From assembly GCA_905221605.1 (NCBI GenBank), contig CAJNDS010000380.1:130001-194000 (forward strand): a stretch of 64,000 nucleotides of DNA, written 5' to 3'. Source of the DNA: Symbiodinium natans (Eukaryota; Sar; Dinophyceae; Suessiales; Symbiodiniaceae). Made by a program: the position numbers and the translations under genes. The notes beneath the pieces were generated by a model. It saw only the letters and a program-made list of their open reading frames with translations, had not been told where the DNA came from and searched no databases. Position 1 is the stretch's first letter. Each line of letters begins with the position of its first letter. Shown here one piece after another: positions 47,669 through 57,700 of the stretch.

Positions 47669-47740
47669 GTGGCTGCAACATCCACCGATGTGCCAGCTGC
47701 TGATGAGGTGCCTGTTCCCGAGCCAGACCCCGCCCCCTAT
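47669..47740 (+). CDS. Possible exon related to the 43.9/44.3 kb exon-like segments
   Basis: After TTGCTGCGCAG the frame reads VAATSTDVPAADEVPVPEPD, very similar to AAAAVTDVPAAGVKVPVPGD at 43938 and 44330. A shorter relative VPAAAVPALDEVRS follows GCGACCAG at 48185. The open frame runs to 47962 but the later part has no protein-like character. Probably copies of one low-complexity exon. Confidence 0.35.
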
Positions 47741-48706
47741 CCTTTCAGGGAATCCCGTTTAGGGTTCAGGGCTACTGGGCCCTATCTGATCTTCTTGCCG
47801 ACCCGAACACGCCACAGTTCCAGAATTACAGGACTGATTGCTTCGGGGCCGGTCTGGGGATGCTCTGGAAGTTTAGCGTATTTGGGGATTCATGCTCCTT
47901 TGCTGGGGTTCGGAATTGGGACGCGTAGTCTTCGATGTATTCCACCTTTTGTCAAACTTTGACTCACAGTAATTGGGGGAAGGGATTGTACTCCCAGGGA
48001 ATCGATCCTTTTGGTAGTGTCTTAGTCTTAGGAGGGCAGTAGTCGAACTTTGGCTATGATCAAGCGACACAGGGTGTGTGTGTGTCCTTGCGTACGCGCC
48101 ATGTACGCTGTTGCATGCTGCGGGATCTATCCTATCCTTCCAGCACCCCCAAAGAGCCTTCGGGTAAACCCTAAACCCTGCGACCAGGTGCCGGCCGCCG
48201 CGGTGCCAGCTCTGGATGAGGTGCGGTCGTGTCGTGTGGAGCTTGTTTGCATCCCCTCTACCTTTGGCTGCAAGCAGGATGGCTTTTGATTGACTTAGTT
48301 AGTCGGGGGGTTAGGAGTTAGGTACCTACAGGGTTTATGATTTACGGTGTCTGCTTATACCTAAGCCCTAAACCTTTAACCCCTCAAAGGATTTTCTAGG
48401 GCAACGCCCCAAAAAACCTACGAAGAACCAGTAAATTGAAGCTAGACAGCTAGAGCTTGGTCCAAGTTCTCTAGAGAAACAGGTAACAGGTGTGGCCTCC
48501 AATTATAACTGGCGCCTACCGAGCTCACAATATAGTTTGAAGTCTGAGTATTAGTATGGAAGTGCTAGTACGTTTGTATCAAGTGTTACTACGTTAGTAT
48601 TTGTGTTTGAAAGCTTGTTTTTTGGGGCAAATGCCCGTAGTCTTTTGGAATTGGTATGACTATTGCTTGAATTGCTTACTACTTCTCCCTTCTTCAGAAG
48701 TTCCAC

Positions 48707-49147
48707 ATGTTCTCCCTGCCTTTTGGTCAGGCAGACGATGCTGTGGACTCCACATCCGAATCCGATTCGGGGTCTTCTTGGACTGTGTCTTTGTCCGAAG
48801 CTGACGAGTCTCCAGCAGCAAACGGAGCGGAGGCGGCAGGTTCCGGCGCCGGCGGAAGAACACATGAGAGTATGTTTCCAGGACGACACAGCAAAGCCAA
48901 ACGTGACGCCATCCTCAAGCTCTTGCCATTCGTGCGCACACAGCTGCAAGGCTCGACACTTCGAAACCCTGGCGCGCTAGATAAGCCTGCGCGACGGGCA
49001 TTCATTACTGCTGGTCTGCTGGCAGCTGCGGAGCAGGACGCTGCCTTGTGTTGCTGGGGCCCGGCTCCGCTGGCCTACCGAAGCCGACGTGGAGTGGAGG
49101 ATGCAATTGCCAACATGTACTGGCAGTTTGTGTGCGAGTCTGTCTGA
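48707..49147 (+). CDS. Single-exon gene, 146 residues, unknown function
   Basis: The frame starts MFSLPFGQADDAVDSTSESD, continues through an acidic Ser/Ala/Gly-rich part, then AKRDAILKLLPFVRTQLQGS, NPGALDKPARRAFITAGLLA, AAEQDAALCCWGPAPLAYRS and RRGVEDAIANMYWQFVCESV, stop at 49147. Ten bases before the ATG is a strong pyrimidine tract and acceptor (CTTCTCCCTTCTTCAG, ending 48697), which could be a spliced-leader trans-splice acceptor or an ordinary intron end. The C-terminal half looks like a small helical domain. No family recognised. Confidence 0.6.
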   Translation: MFSLPFGQADDAVDSTSESDSGSSWTVSLSEADESPAANGAEAAGSGAGGRTHESMFPGRHSKAKRDAILKLLPFVRTQLQGSTLRNPGALDKPARRAFITAGLLAAAEQDAALCCWGPAPLAYRSRRGVEDAIANMYWQFVCESV

Positions 49148-49194
49148 TGCCTTCGCACTGATCCCCACATCCTCAAAAAACCCGCCGTGCTTGC

Positions 49195-49565
49195 ATCTTT
49201 TCTGCCGTGAGGCTTGCAACTGCCGCTGAATGCATGTGGTTGCTGCTTGAGGTTCTGCAGTGGGTAGAGCTCCAGACAAAAGCAACTGCAGGCTGGCAAT
49301 TGGCGTCCTTAATCAGTTGCCAGTTCGCGTTCAGCTTCAGCTCGCAAATGCACTTGGTATTGCTTTGTCCTGTGGTGGCGTGCAACTGCTGCTGAATGCA
49401 TGCGGTTGCTGCTTGAGGTTCTGCAGTTGGTAGAGTCGTGTCTAGACTCCAGACAAAAGCAACTGTAGTCTGGGTCTGGCAATTGGCATCCTTAATGAAT
49501 CAGTTACCAGTTGGCGTTCAGCTTCAGCCCGCAAATGCACTTCGCATTGTTTTTTCCTATGGTTG
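49195..49565. repeat. Tandem duplication of about 180 bp
   Basis: TTGCTGCTTGAGGTTCTGCA at 49239 and 49406, CAGACAAAAGCAACTG at 49274 and 49451 and CAGTTCGCGTTCAGCTTC-type segments at about 49320 and 49509 show two copies in tandem between the 48.7-kb gene and the methyltransferase gene. Copy 2 has a small insertion. Confidence 0.9.
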
Positions 49566-49624
49566 CCTGCACACCTGGGAGTTGATAGTGCGGTAGTGTC
49601 CCTGGCCGTTGACCGGTGGCATTC

Positions 49625-52600
49625 ATGGGCCGCCGCGCGAAGTCAGCGACACCGAAAGCTACTTCAACGCCTGCGTCCTCTGGTCGGAAAAGGCCTGCTC
49701 CTGCAGCTGAAGCACAGTCGCACGAAGAGGAAGAGGCAGCCGACTCAGCCGATCCTGCTTCCAAGAGTCCGGTTCCCAAAAAGGCAGTCAGAGCCAGGAC
49801 TGCAAAAGCAAAGGCCCAGGCCAAGGGCGCAGATGGTGGTGCAGATGCAGAAGCGCAGACAGAGCCTGAGAAGGAAGAGGAAGAGGAAGATGCGTCCACT
49901 CCCGCTTCCGCTTCCGAGCCTCCGGCTGCCAAAAAGGTAGCCAAAGCCAAGGCTGCAAAAGCGAGGCCGGCAAAGGCCAGGGCAAAGGCAAAGGGCAAAA
50001 GCAAAGCTGGGAAAGGCCCTGGCTCTCCTGGAAGCCCTAATCCTTTCGATCTCCCCCCACCTCCTGGCCAGTTGCGAATTCAGCCAAACATGAGCCTCAA
50101 GATGGAGGAAGAACCGGAAGAAGGGAACCCAAGTCCCGATGATGAGAGATTGCCTGAGGCAGATCCTGATGAGCTTGCTGCAGGTTCAGGGTCTGCTTCT
50201 GCTTCTGCAGCGGGCTCAGGTGAGACTGGTGAGAACTCCCAATCCGAGTCCGACCTGTCAGCGGACGCGGCTGCAGATGCAGGCCAACCCTTTCTGACTT
50301 TGGTGGATTCAGACCTTGAAGATGACGAGGCCCATGTCAACGTGGGGCATCGCGCAGCAGGCGGCCCAGAGCCAGAGAGGGTCCAATCCAGGCTGGAACT
50401 TTTCGACTTCCCACACCGTCACATCCGGCGCCTGAAGAAGCACTTTGGAAGTGAGGCCGTAGAACGCCTCAACACGAACTTGGCATCCATGAAGCTCATG
50501 TCACTCTACAGTGGCTTAGGTGGCGCAGAGATATCGGTCTCTCTTTTGCAGCGCGCAGTGAATGATCACATCAGGGAGAACGGCATGCCAATTCTGCCGT
50601 CGGCTGCTACACCGTGCATCCTGGCATGCGACTACAACCCCGACTGTCAGAAAGTGTTGCAAGCGCTGCCGGCTGCTGGGCAAAAGAGTTGGAAGCTTTC
50701 TTGAGTGCGTACCGTCCATGTTTTTAGAGCAGCCTTTTGAGCCTGTTGATGTCGACTCATGTAAGGTTCCCCCACAGTTCCTGATTGGCAACATGGAGCA
50801 CTTCGTGTTGAGTTCTTGTCTTCCGGAGCTGAAGCGCACCATTGGCTTGTTCCGGACAGACTGTACGAAGTTGGTTCAAGCTGTTGCCAAGAAGAAAGGT
50901 GCGGCCAGGTTCGCGGCAAAGGAAAAGCTGGAGCGCCTGTCACAGAAGCTTGTTGCAACACTGATCCACAAGATCGAGTCCGAGAACATGTTGAAAGCTG
51001 CGGTTCTGTCACAGTCGTCAGCAGCTGTGGCCCCTACATTGCACTAGTTTGCAGCGTGCTCCAGTTTCCGGATTACGTAGAGATGGTTCCAGTCCTGTAG
51101 TCCGTTTATGGGCCGTTGCTCAGTGGCACCCTCGGAGCACTCCAAGACTCTAGGATGAGAAAACCCCCAGAGAACCTGAGCGTTTCCCCCCCACTCCGAA
51201 GCCACGAGGGTTTAGGGTGTAGGGTTTAGGGTTTAGGGTTTCTTTTTGTACGTCACCCCCCCATCGTTTGGCAGCACCTCCCTAAACCCTAAACCCTAAA
51301 CCCTAAACCCTAAACCCTAAACCCTAAACCCTAAACCCTAAACCCTAAACCCTAAACCCTAAACCCCTAAACCCCTAAACCCCTAAACCCCTAAACCCTA
51401 AACCCTAAACCCTAAACCCTAAACCCTAAACCCTAAACCCTAAACCCTAGGGTGATGGAAAACGATGGGGGGTGGAGGTTTTTGTAGTAGGATATGAACG
51501 TGAGTAACGTGAGACTGTAGATATAATGTCGAAATTGCTCAGGTGAACCTGCATGAGCTGCAGAATGTCATGCTGGTGCTGGTCGCGGGCAGCACTTGCC
51601 GCGACTGGACTGGGCAGGGTTGTAGGTAGGTTCGGAGTTCATGTCGTCCCTCGTGTTGTTCTTGTTCTGGGTTTGCAGCTCGTCAGCTCGTGTGACTGTA
51701 GTGACGTGGCACTGCTTTAGGAAATGCTTCCAAGGGGTGCGTCAGTTACCGAAGGTTTCGTGGAAACATTTTCGGGGGTCGGAAATGCTACCAGGAGAAC
51801 CACCCCCCCCCAGGCTTGGTAATATTATGTATTGATAGTGTGTCTTGCCCGCGCAATGACCTGAACATACATCCCTCATTTCTGTGTCCCTCTCATGCCT
51901 TTGTTACACGGACTGGCTGGTAGGTTTGCATGTTTTTTCCCAGATGCTCCGCGAGAGACCCGGAAAGGCCACCGGTAACTTTTCGGCCCCACCCCCCCTC
52001 AAAACAAGGGCCATATAGTGACTCTGGTGACTATCATGCTTTGGGTCATCGCTTCTGTGAACTTCTGTGGCAGGAGCAGCATGGGCAGCCGGAAAGGCTT
52101 CCTGGGGGAGAGTGTGCTGCCCTTTGCAATAATGCTAACCCTGGTTCGCTATCTCCGGCCAGCCTTGATGGTCCACGAGTGTACTCGGACGTTTCGTTGG
52201 CAGATCTTCGCCCGGCTTCTACCAGGATACGAGATACAGCCATGCCTGACGGAGCCCGCAGATTATGGTTTCCCGGTGCGCCGGGAGCGCTCGTACACGG
52301 CCTTGATCCGAAGCTCCATGTTCGAGCTGGCTTTCCCTATCTCTGAGATACACCGACTGTTTATCGCGACATCAAGTGACGCGGGCATCTTTTTCGGCGC
52401 ACCAGCGGCAGAGGCAGTGGACATGGTAGTCAAGTAGATGATGTGTAGGGCTTAGGGTCTAGGATGTTCGGTTTCGGGGTGAGGGGGTTTGGGGATGTAG
52501 TAGGGGTCCAAGGACTAAGGAGTTGATGGGGTTGCAGGGTTTCAGGGTTTTGGGGCAACAGTGCGTTCAAGATGCGAGACTCTGAACTCTCAGGGTTCGA

Positions 52601-53794
52601 TGGGCCGGGATGGGGCGGGTTTTGAGCCCTAAGCCCCAACCCTAAACCAAAAACCCGAAACCCTAAACCCTTTAGGGTTTGTAAAGGGGGCTTTGAGGAG
52701 TCTGAGCGGGCCTCAGGGCTGTAGCGGCTTCTGGTTTATGACCTGGTGGGTTCAGGTTCAGGGTTTGAGGGTTCGAAGCTTCTGTCTCGTGAGCGCAACC
52801 TTTCAAGGGTGAGTCCGAATCCTGAACAGGTGGAGGAAATGCGGATGCACATGGCTGCCAACGCATCTTGGCCAGTGTTGTATAGATCAATGGTAGTGTT
52901 GGAGCCTCTTTTTTTTGCAATGACTGTATTGGCTTGGGCCATGACATGGACCAGGGACCGTATGTAAAAGCCGCTTGTAGTTCTATTTGTCGGGACCTCT
53001 TTGCGTAGGGCCAGAACAAATGATCTCAGGCGACAAAATCCAATGACGCTTGCTTCGAAGACATTCTGCCAGCTGCTGCCAGGGTGAACTGGCAACATGC
53101 TCTGCAAAGGGCCGACATCAAGAAAATGTTGGCAGAGGGCGAGGTGGCGATCAATTTGGATCAGAGTCTGGCTGCAGGCTTCACTCAGTATGGCAGGCAC
53201 GCTCCAACGGTGCTGGCTTCTGTGTCATGGATGTGGGGCTTGTGGAAAGGACGCCCATACACGGGCAAGGCCTGCAGTGGCTGAAACGTCTGTGTTTGGG
53301 AAAGTGTGGGGTATGGTTTATGGGAGAGTCCAGGGTTCACAGTTCACAGTTGAAGACGTTGTTTTTTGTTTGCACTGGTGGCGGGGTAGGGCTAGCCTGA
53401 CAGGAGTTTCTTGAACGGCAAAATTCATTTAAGAAGCCTCAGCCAACTACCCACACAGCCCACGCTGTGGCCCACACGACCCCGCGCAAAGAATCCCAAC
53501 CCTGCCAGCGACGCAATCTCGAACACTTGAAACCTCTCACTGCGCGACACTTCTTTCTTTATTGTAAACGCTTGCGCGCGGAAGCCGGGCCGGCCCCAGC
53601 ACAGGAAAGGAGGAAAGAGGTTTCGCAAGTACACAGCGGGTTACAGAGTGGGGGGGTGGGGCGGGGTGGGGGGGGGGTGGGGGGATGGGGGCAGCTGTGG
53701 GGGGGTGGCAACCAACCCATTTGGTTTGGGGGAAGTGTTTTTTTGGTGGGGGGGGGGGGGGGGGGGTGGGGGGGGTGGGGGGGGTGGGGGGGGT

Positions 53795-53844
<50 letters not shown>

Positions 53845-53859
53845 GGGGGTGGGTGGGGT

Positions 53860-53912
<53 letters not shown>

Positions 53913-54403
53913 GGAAGGAGGTCTACTTGTTCCAGACGCTTCTCGGCAGGAAGCCGAAGCGAATAATTTTTTTATCTTTCCATCTGTTTCCCTAGTTCTG
54001 TTCATTTGTCTTGGTGTCTCTGTCTCTTCTACAGGAGCTCCTGGAGATGCAAGGCATTCCGATCTTCGAAGACAGCCTTCAAGCAGCGGGACACGCAGCG
54101 GAGCCTCTGCTGGATGTGAGTGTTGTTGGTGCGGCTGCCCAGAAGCGCTTGGCGGGCAACTCGTTCCATCAAGCCTGCATGTCTGGATTTTTGGCTATCT
54201 TGCTAGCGTCCTTGACCCCGATTGGTCTTTCAAAAGGTCACAATGCCATGGATGCCGAGAGCGAGTGTGTGCTGAGCATGCGAAACGGACGAGACTTGGT
54301 GCCTTTGATTCAAGAGTTGGGCCAGGACCCGGACTCGGACAGGGAGGCAGCCGACGAGAATCCGAACGACGCAAGTGAGGACAGCGAGTGCCAGTGCGAG
54401 TAA
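49625..54403 (+). CDS. DNA (cytosine-5) methyltransferase-like gene, six exons, one apparent frameshift
   Basis: Exons: 49625-51007, 51679-51720, 52074-52425, 52830-52870, 53083-53269, 54035-54403; all phases agree and give about 790 residues if one base is dropped from the AAAA at 50682-50685. Residues 1-260 are disordered, with Lys/Ala and Glu-rich tracts. The SAM-binding motif I is SLYSGLGGAEIS (about 293) and motif II CILACDYNPDC. The catalytic loop is formed across the exon 2-3 border: VTVVTWHCFR then SSMGSRKGFLGE, with Cys near 473 preceded by His instead of Pro. Motif VI reads HEC (about 509) where most families have ENV. Motif VIII is DYGFPVRRERSYTALIRSS. HAPTVLASVSWMWGLWKGRP and YTGKELLEMQGIPIF lead to motif X, RLAGNSFHQACMSG (about 709). 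Donors are GT, GA, GT, GC and GC. The enzyme family methylates cytosine in DNA in the nucleus. No reverse transcriptase or integrase is attached. Confidence 0.8.
51212..51473. repeat. CCCTAAA array flanked by an inverted repeat, inside the methyltransferase intron 1
   Basis: About 23 units of CCCTAAA, including four CCCCTAAA units, run from about 51282 to 51449. Three units in the opposite direction (TTTAGGG, 51212-51241) stand upstream. The array is bracketed by ACCCCCCCATCGTTT (51255-51269) and AAACGATGGGGGGT (51460-51473), which are complementary apart from one C. Confidence 0.95.
53645..53911. repeat. G-rich homopolymer tract inside the methyltransferase intron 5
   Basis: About 265 bp of G runs with scattered T, including pure runs of tens of bases. 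It lies between the GC donor at 53270 and the acceptor at 54034. The long Gly frame it creates is not coding. Confidence 0.95.
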
Positions 54404-54772
54404 TTTTCGACTCGCCCCATGGCTGAGACCATGGACCAGTGGGCCAGTGAGCCAATGAGGGAGAAAGGGTTATATTGTTTGGCTGTTAGCCAGGTTACTA
54501 GAAGGAGTTATGAGCTGATGAACTTACTCCCGGCTCCCAGGCCCTTGTCGGCCCTTGTCTTCGAGTTTTGACTTGATGCCCACAGAAACCGCAGAAGCCG
54601 CGGAAGAACTGCCACGCGAGTCTTGTGTGGCCATGTCGTAACATGCTGAGCTCAGAGCCCTGAGCTGTCGCATGCTCTCTGCAGGGCTCCAAGGGCTCCA
54701 AGCAACCAGCCTGGCATCGTAGCTTCCCGTGCACTTTTGCAGTTTGCAGGGATTGGCTAGTTGGTGGCCACT

Positions 54773-57700
54773 ATGAGTGAGGGTGAGGGTCTCCAGAAAG
54801 CGTTGGATGAGCTGGCGCAGCAAAATCCTTGCACACCTCGGAGTCAACTCTGCAGCGGCAGCTCAGTCTCGACCTCTCCCGGCCGCAGAGACTCAGTGAC
54901 CAACTGCCTTGCCTGCGATGTGTCGCTTGCGGACAGTACTGCGCGGTCGGCCGGGGCGATTGGCAAACGCGTCACCCACTACGCCAACCACTGCGACTGT
55001 TGCAGCCTGAAGCTGCGAAACATCATTCGTGCTGCGAAAGCTGACGGTGAGTTGGAGGAAGTGGAAGTGGATGATTTGGACGATGCAAACGCCATGGCCG
55101 CCAAGTCATCCAAGGCCAAATCCAAGTCCACCAATGCCCAGTCGGCAGCTTTTGAAGGCAGATACCGCGTGATACTTCAAGTGGAGGGACCGTGTGAGAG
55201 TCGGGGTCTATAGGGTTTGGGGTGGTCAGGACTGTCTGCGAGCCCGTGATTTAAGGCTTCGCCTGCCCAAATGTAGCGTTAGCTAATGTTGTCACGTATA
55301 CACAAAGCATCTGTTGTTTTAGCCTCTCGGGGTCTATCGGACTGTCGGTAACGGTTTTGGGTATGTAGGCTTTAAAAGGTTGACGGGGTTTGTTTTCGGA
55401 TCTGGGGCCAATCTGGGGCGGGGGGATGTTCTGATATCGCATGCCTTTAAGCCTTTAAGCCGGATTAGAGAAGGTTTTCGTAGAGTTTGTTTAGGGCTGC
55501 TGTCCTTTCGTTGCTTGTTGCTTGGAGAAATGAGAAGTCCTTAGGTTTTGGGTATGTAGGCTTGAAAAGGTTGACGGGGTTTAGTTTAGGATCTGGGGCC
55601 TCTGGGGCCAATCTGGGGATGTTCTGATATCGTATATCGTACGCCTTTTTAAGCGTTTAAGCCGGATGAGAGGAGGTGTTAGTAGAGTTTGTTTAGGGCT
55701 GCTGTCCTTTCGTTGCTTGTTGCTTGGAGAAATGAGAAGTCCTTATCGTAAAACTTTTGGCTGGCGTGTGGGCTTGCAATTACAGGAACCAGAGTAGGGT
55801 CAACCCCCATTTAACTTTACTTGACGCATGACATAGGTGTCTTTTAGATGGGGGTTGCCTTCGTTGTTCCGCAGCACAGGGTTCATTTAGGGTGAGCTGG
55901 CTCTTAAACGCTCCTGCTGTTTCCGCAGGTGCAGACGACGCGGTCAGCACCGAAGTCTTTCTGCGCAAGCTTGCCGTGGAGGATCCCGGGAGGTACAAGG
56001 TCGTGTTCAAGAAGTTCGAAGAGCAGACAGCGGCTGGACATACCAAGGGGGGGCGTGGCAAGAAAAGGCAGTCCTTCGACCCACGCAAGGCTGCATCATC
56101 ATCAGTGCTGACCGCGACAACTGAGCGCACGAAGAGGAAGCGGCTGACTGGCCTCGAAAGGGCCATGGACAAGGCTAAGTACATTCATCACTACACACAG
56201 GTAGTGCCTGATGGGGACAAGCTGGACGCCGTCGAGGCCCAGCTAGCATGGCTGCGCGACATCAACCCGGCCAATAAATTGACCGAGAAGGCCAGGTGAG
56301 CAGGGGTAGAGGCTGTGAAACATTGTCTCGTTGTTGCTTCCTAGCAGGACTCCTGAAACAGTACGTGAGTTGCAGTAGGGCCACTAGGGTTCCCGTACGC
56401 GATGCACGCAGCGCAGACGAGGAGAAGTTTGCCGTCTTCAATCCCAAGACAGGACTTATGGAGGTGAGGGACCACATCTGGGTCAATGTGGGCTTCGAGC
56501 GTGCAAACGAGTGCTTGGCAGACGACAAGCGAGCGTTGGCCACTCATGACAAGGTGACCGATGACAAACAAGCCGAGGCCGCGCAACAGGTTCTGGCCAG
56601 CTTCATCAGCTTCTCTCCCGACGCAGAATTCATGCAGGCCACCAGCAAGTAGGCTTAGCTGAGTTACTGGTGAGTACTGCTTCTGCTCTGCTAAATGTTA
56701 AATCCCATAATTGGGGGTGATTCGCTTTATATAAATGTAATCTGGAGGCACGTTGCTTCCTTCAGGGCACGCACGTGGATGAGTCTGAGATCCTCGGTTT
56801 GGTCAAGACGGGGGCACGCAAGGGGGCTGGAAGCGGCAGCAAGGCTCAGGGCAATCGCAGGCAGAGCAATGCCAGCGGCAGTGGCAATGTCAAACCGAAA
56901 GGAGGGAAGAAGGAACCCAAGACCTTCGACCCCAACGCCCATCGAGTCAAAGCTGCTACGAAGATTTTCCCTCATCTCAAGTTTATTCAGGCGTCCTTGA
57001 TCGAGATCTGCAGCAAGGCGGAGACCTTCATGAATGAGAACGAGGCGACTGTCGATCGAGCGAGGGAGATGATTCAGAGAGGGGTTACTGCAGACAAGCT
57101 CTCAGACCCTGTTTTGGAGCTGGGTGATGAAGTTGCCAGCTTCCAGTTGCTGTTCGTAATCCTGAACCGCTACGATCTTGTGAAGCTCATGAGTACAGGG
57201 GTTGACAAGAACCCTGGTGTGTCGGTCGATATGACGCCGTCTGCACTTCAGGCGGGGCAGCCTGCGAGTGCTTGTAAAACTGTGCATGCCTTGAATCCTT
57301 AAGCGCTGAGACGTGGTGCAGTTTAGTGATGTTTTTCTTCTGAGTCCTGAGGACCTGCAGAACAAAGTGGAGTGCTTGACCATGCAGGACTCTTACCTCG
57401 CCCAACAGGCAGCGAAGAATGTGGCTTACGTGTCCATTTGCGACCCGGAGGCATTGTACCCCAAGACACTCAACGTCAAGTCTGAGATCGATGACAAGCA
57501 CGAGGCGACGATGACCCAGCTCAGGCACGTGAAGTTGACAATTGGGGCGCTGCGGAAAGCAATGGCGGACATGACCACCATGACCAACACTTTGGCCAGA
57601 GCCAAAGAAAAGTTCGAAGAGCAGTTGGCCAAGGCCAGCAGTGGTGCTGCTGGCCACGGAGGGCTCCATGGCCGTCCCAATCTACGGAACATGCGTCCCG

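Noticed and set aside
51282-51449. True chromosome end
   Set aside because: Arrays are short, internal, in both orientations and inside introns.
49625-54403. Methyltransferase as part of a DNMT-bearing retrotransposon
   Set aside because: No reverse transcriptase, RNase H, integrase or long terminal repeats were seen within about 5 kb on either side, and the gene has introns. Not excluded if the element is truncated.
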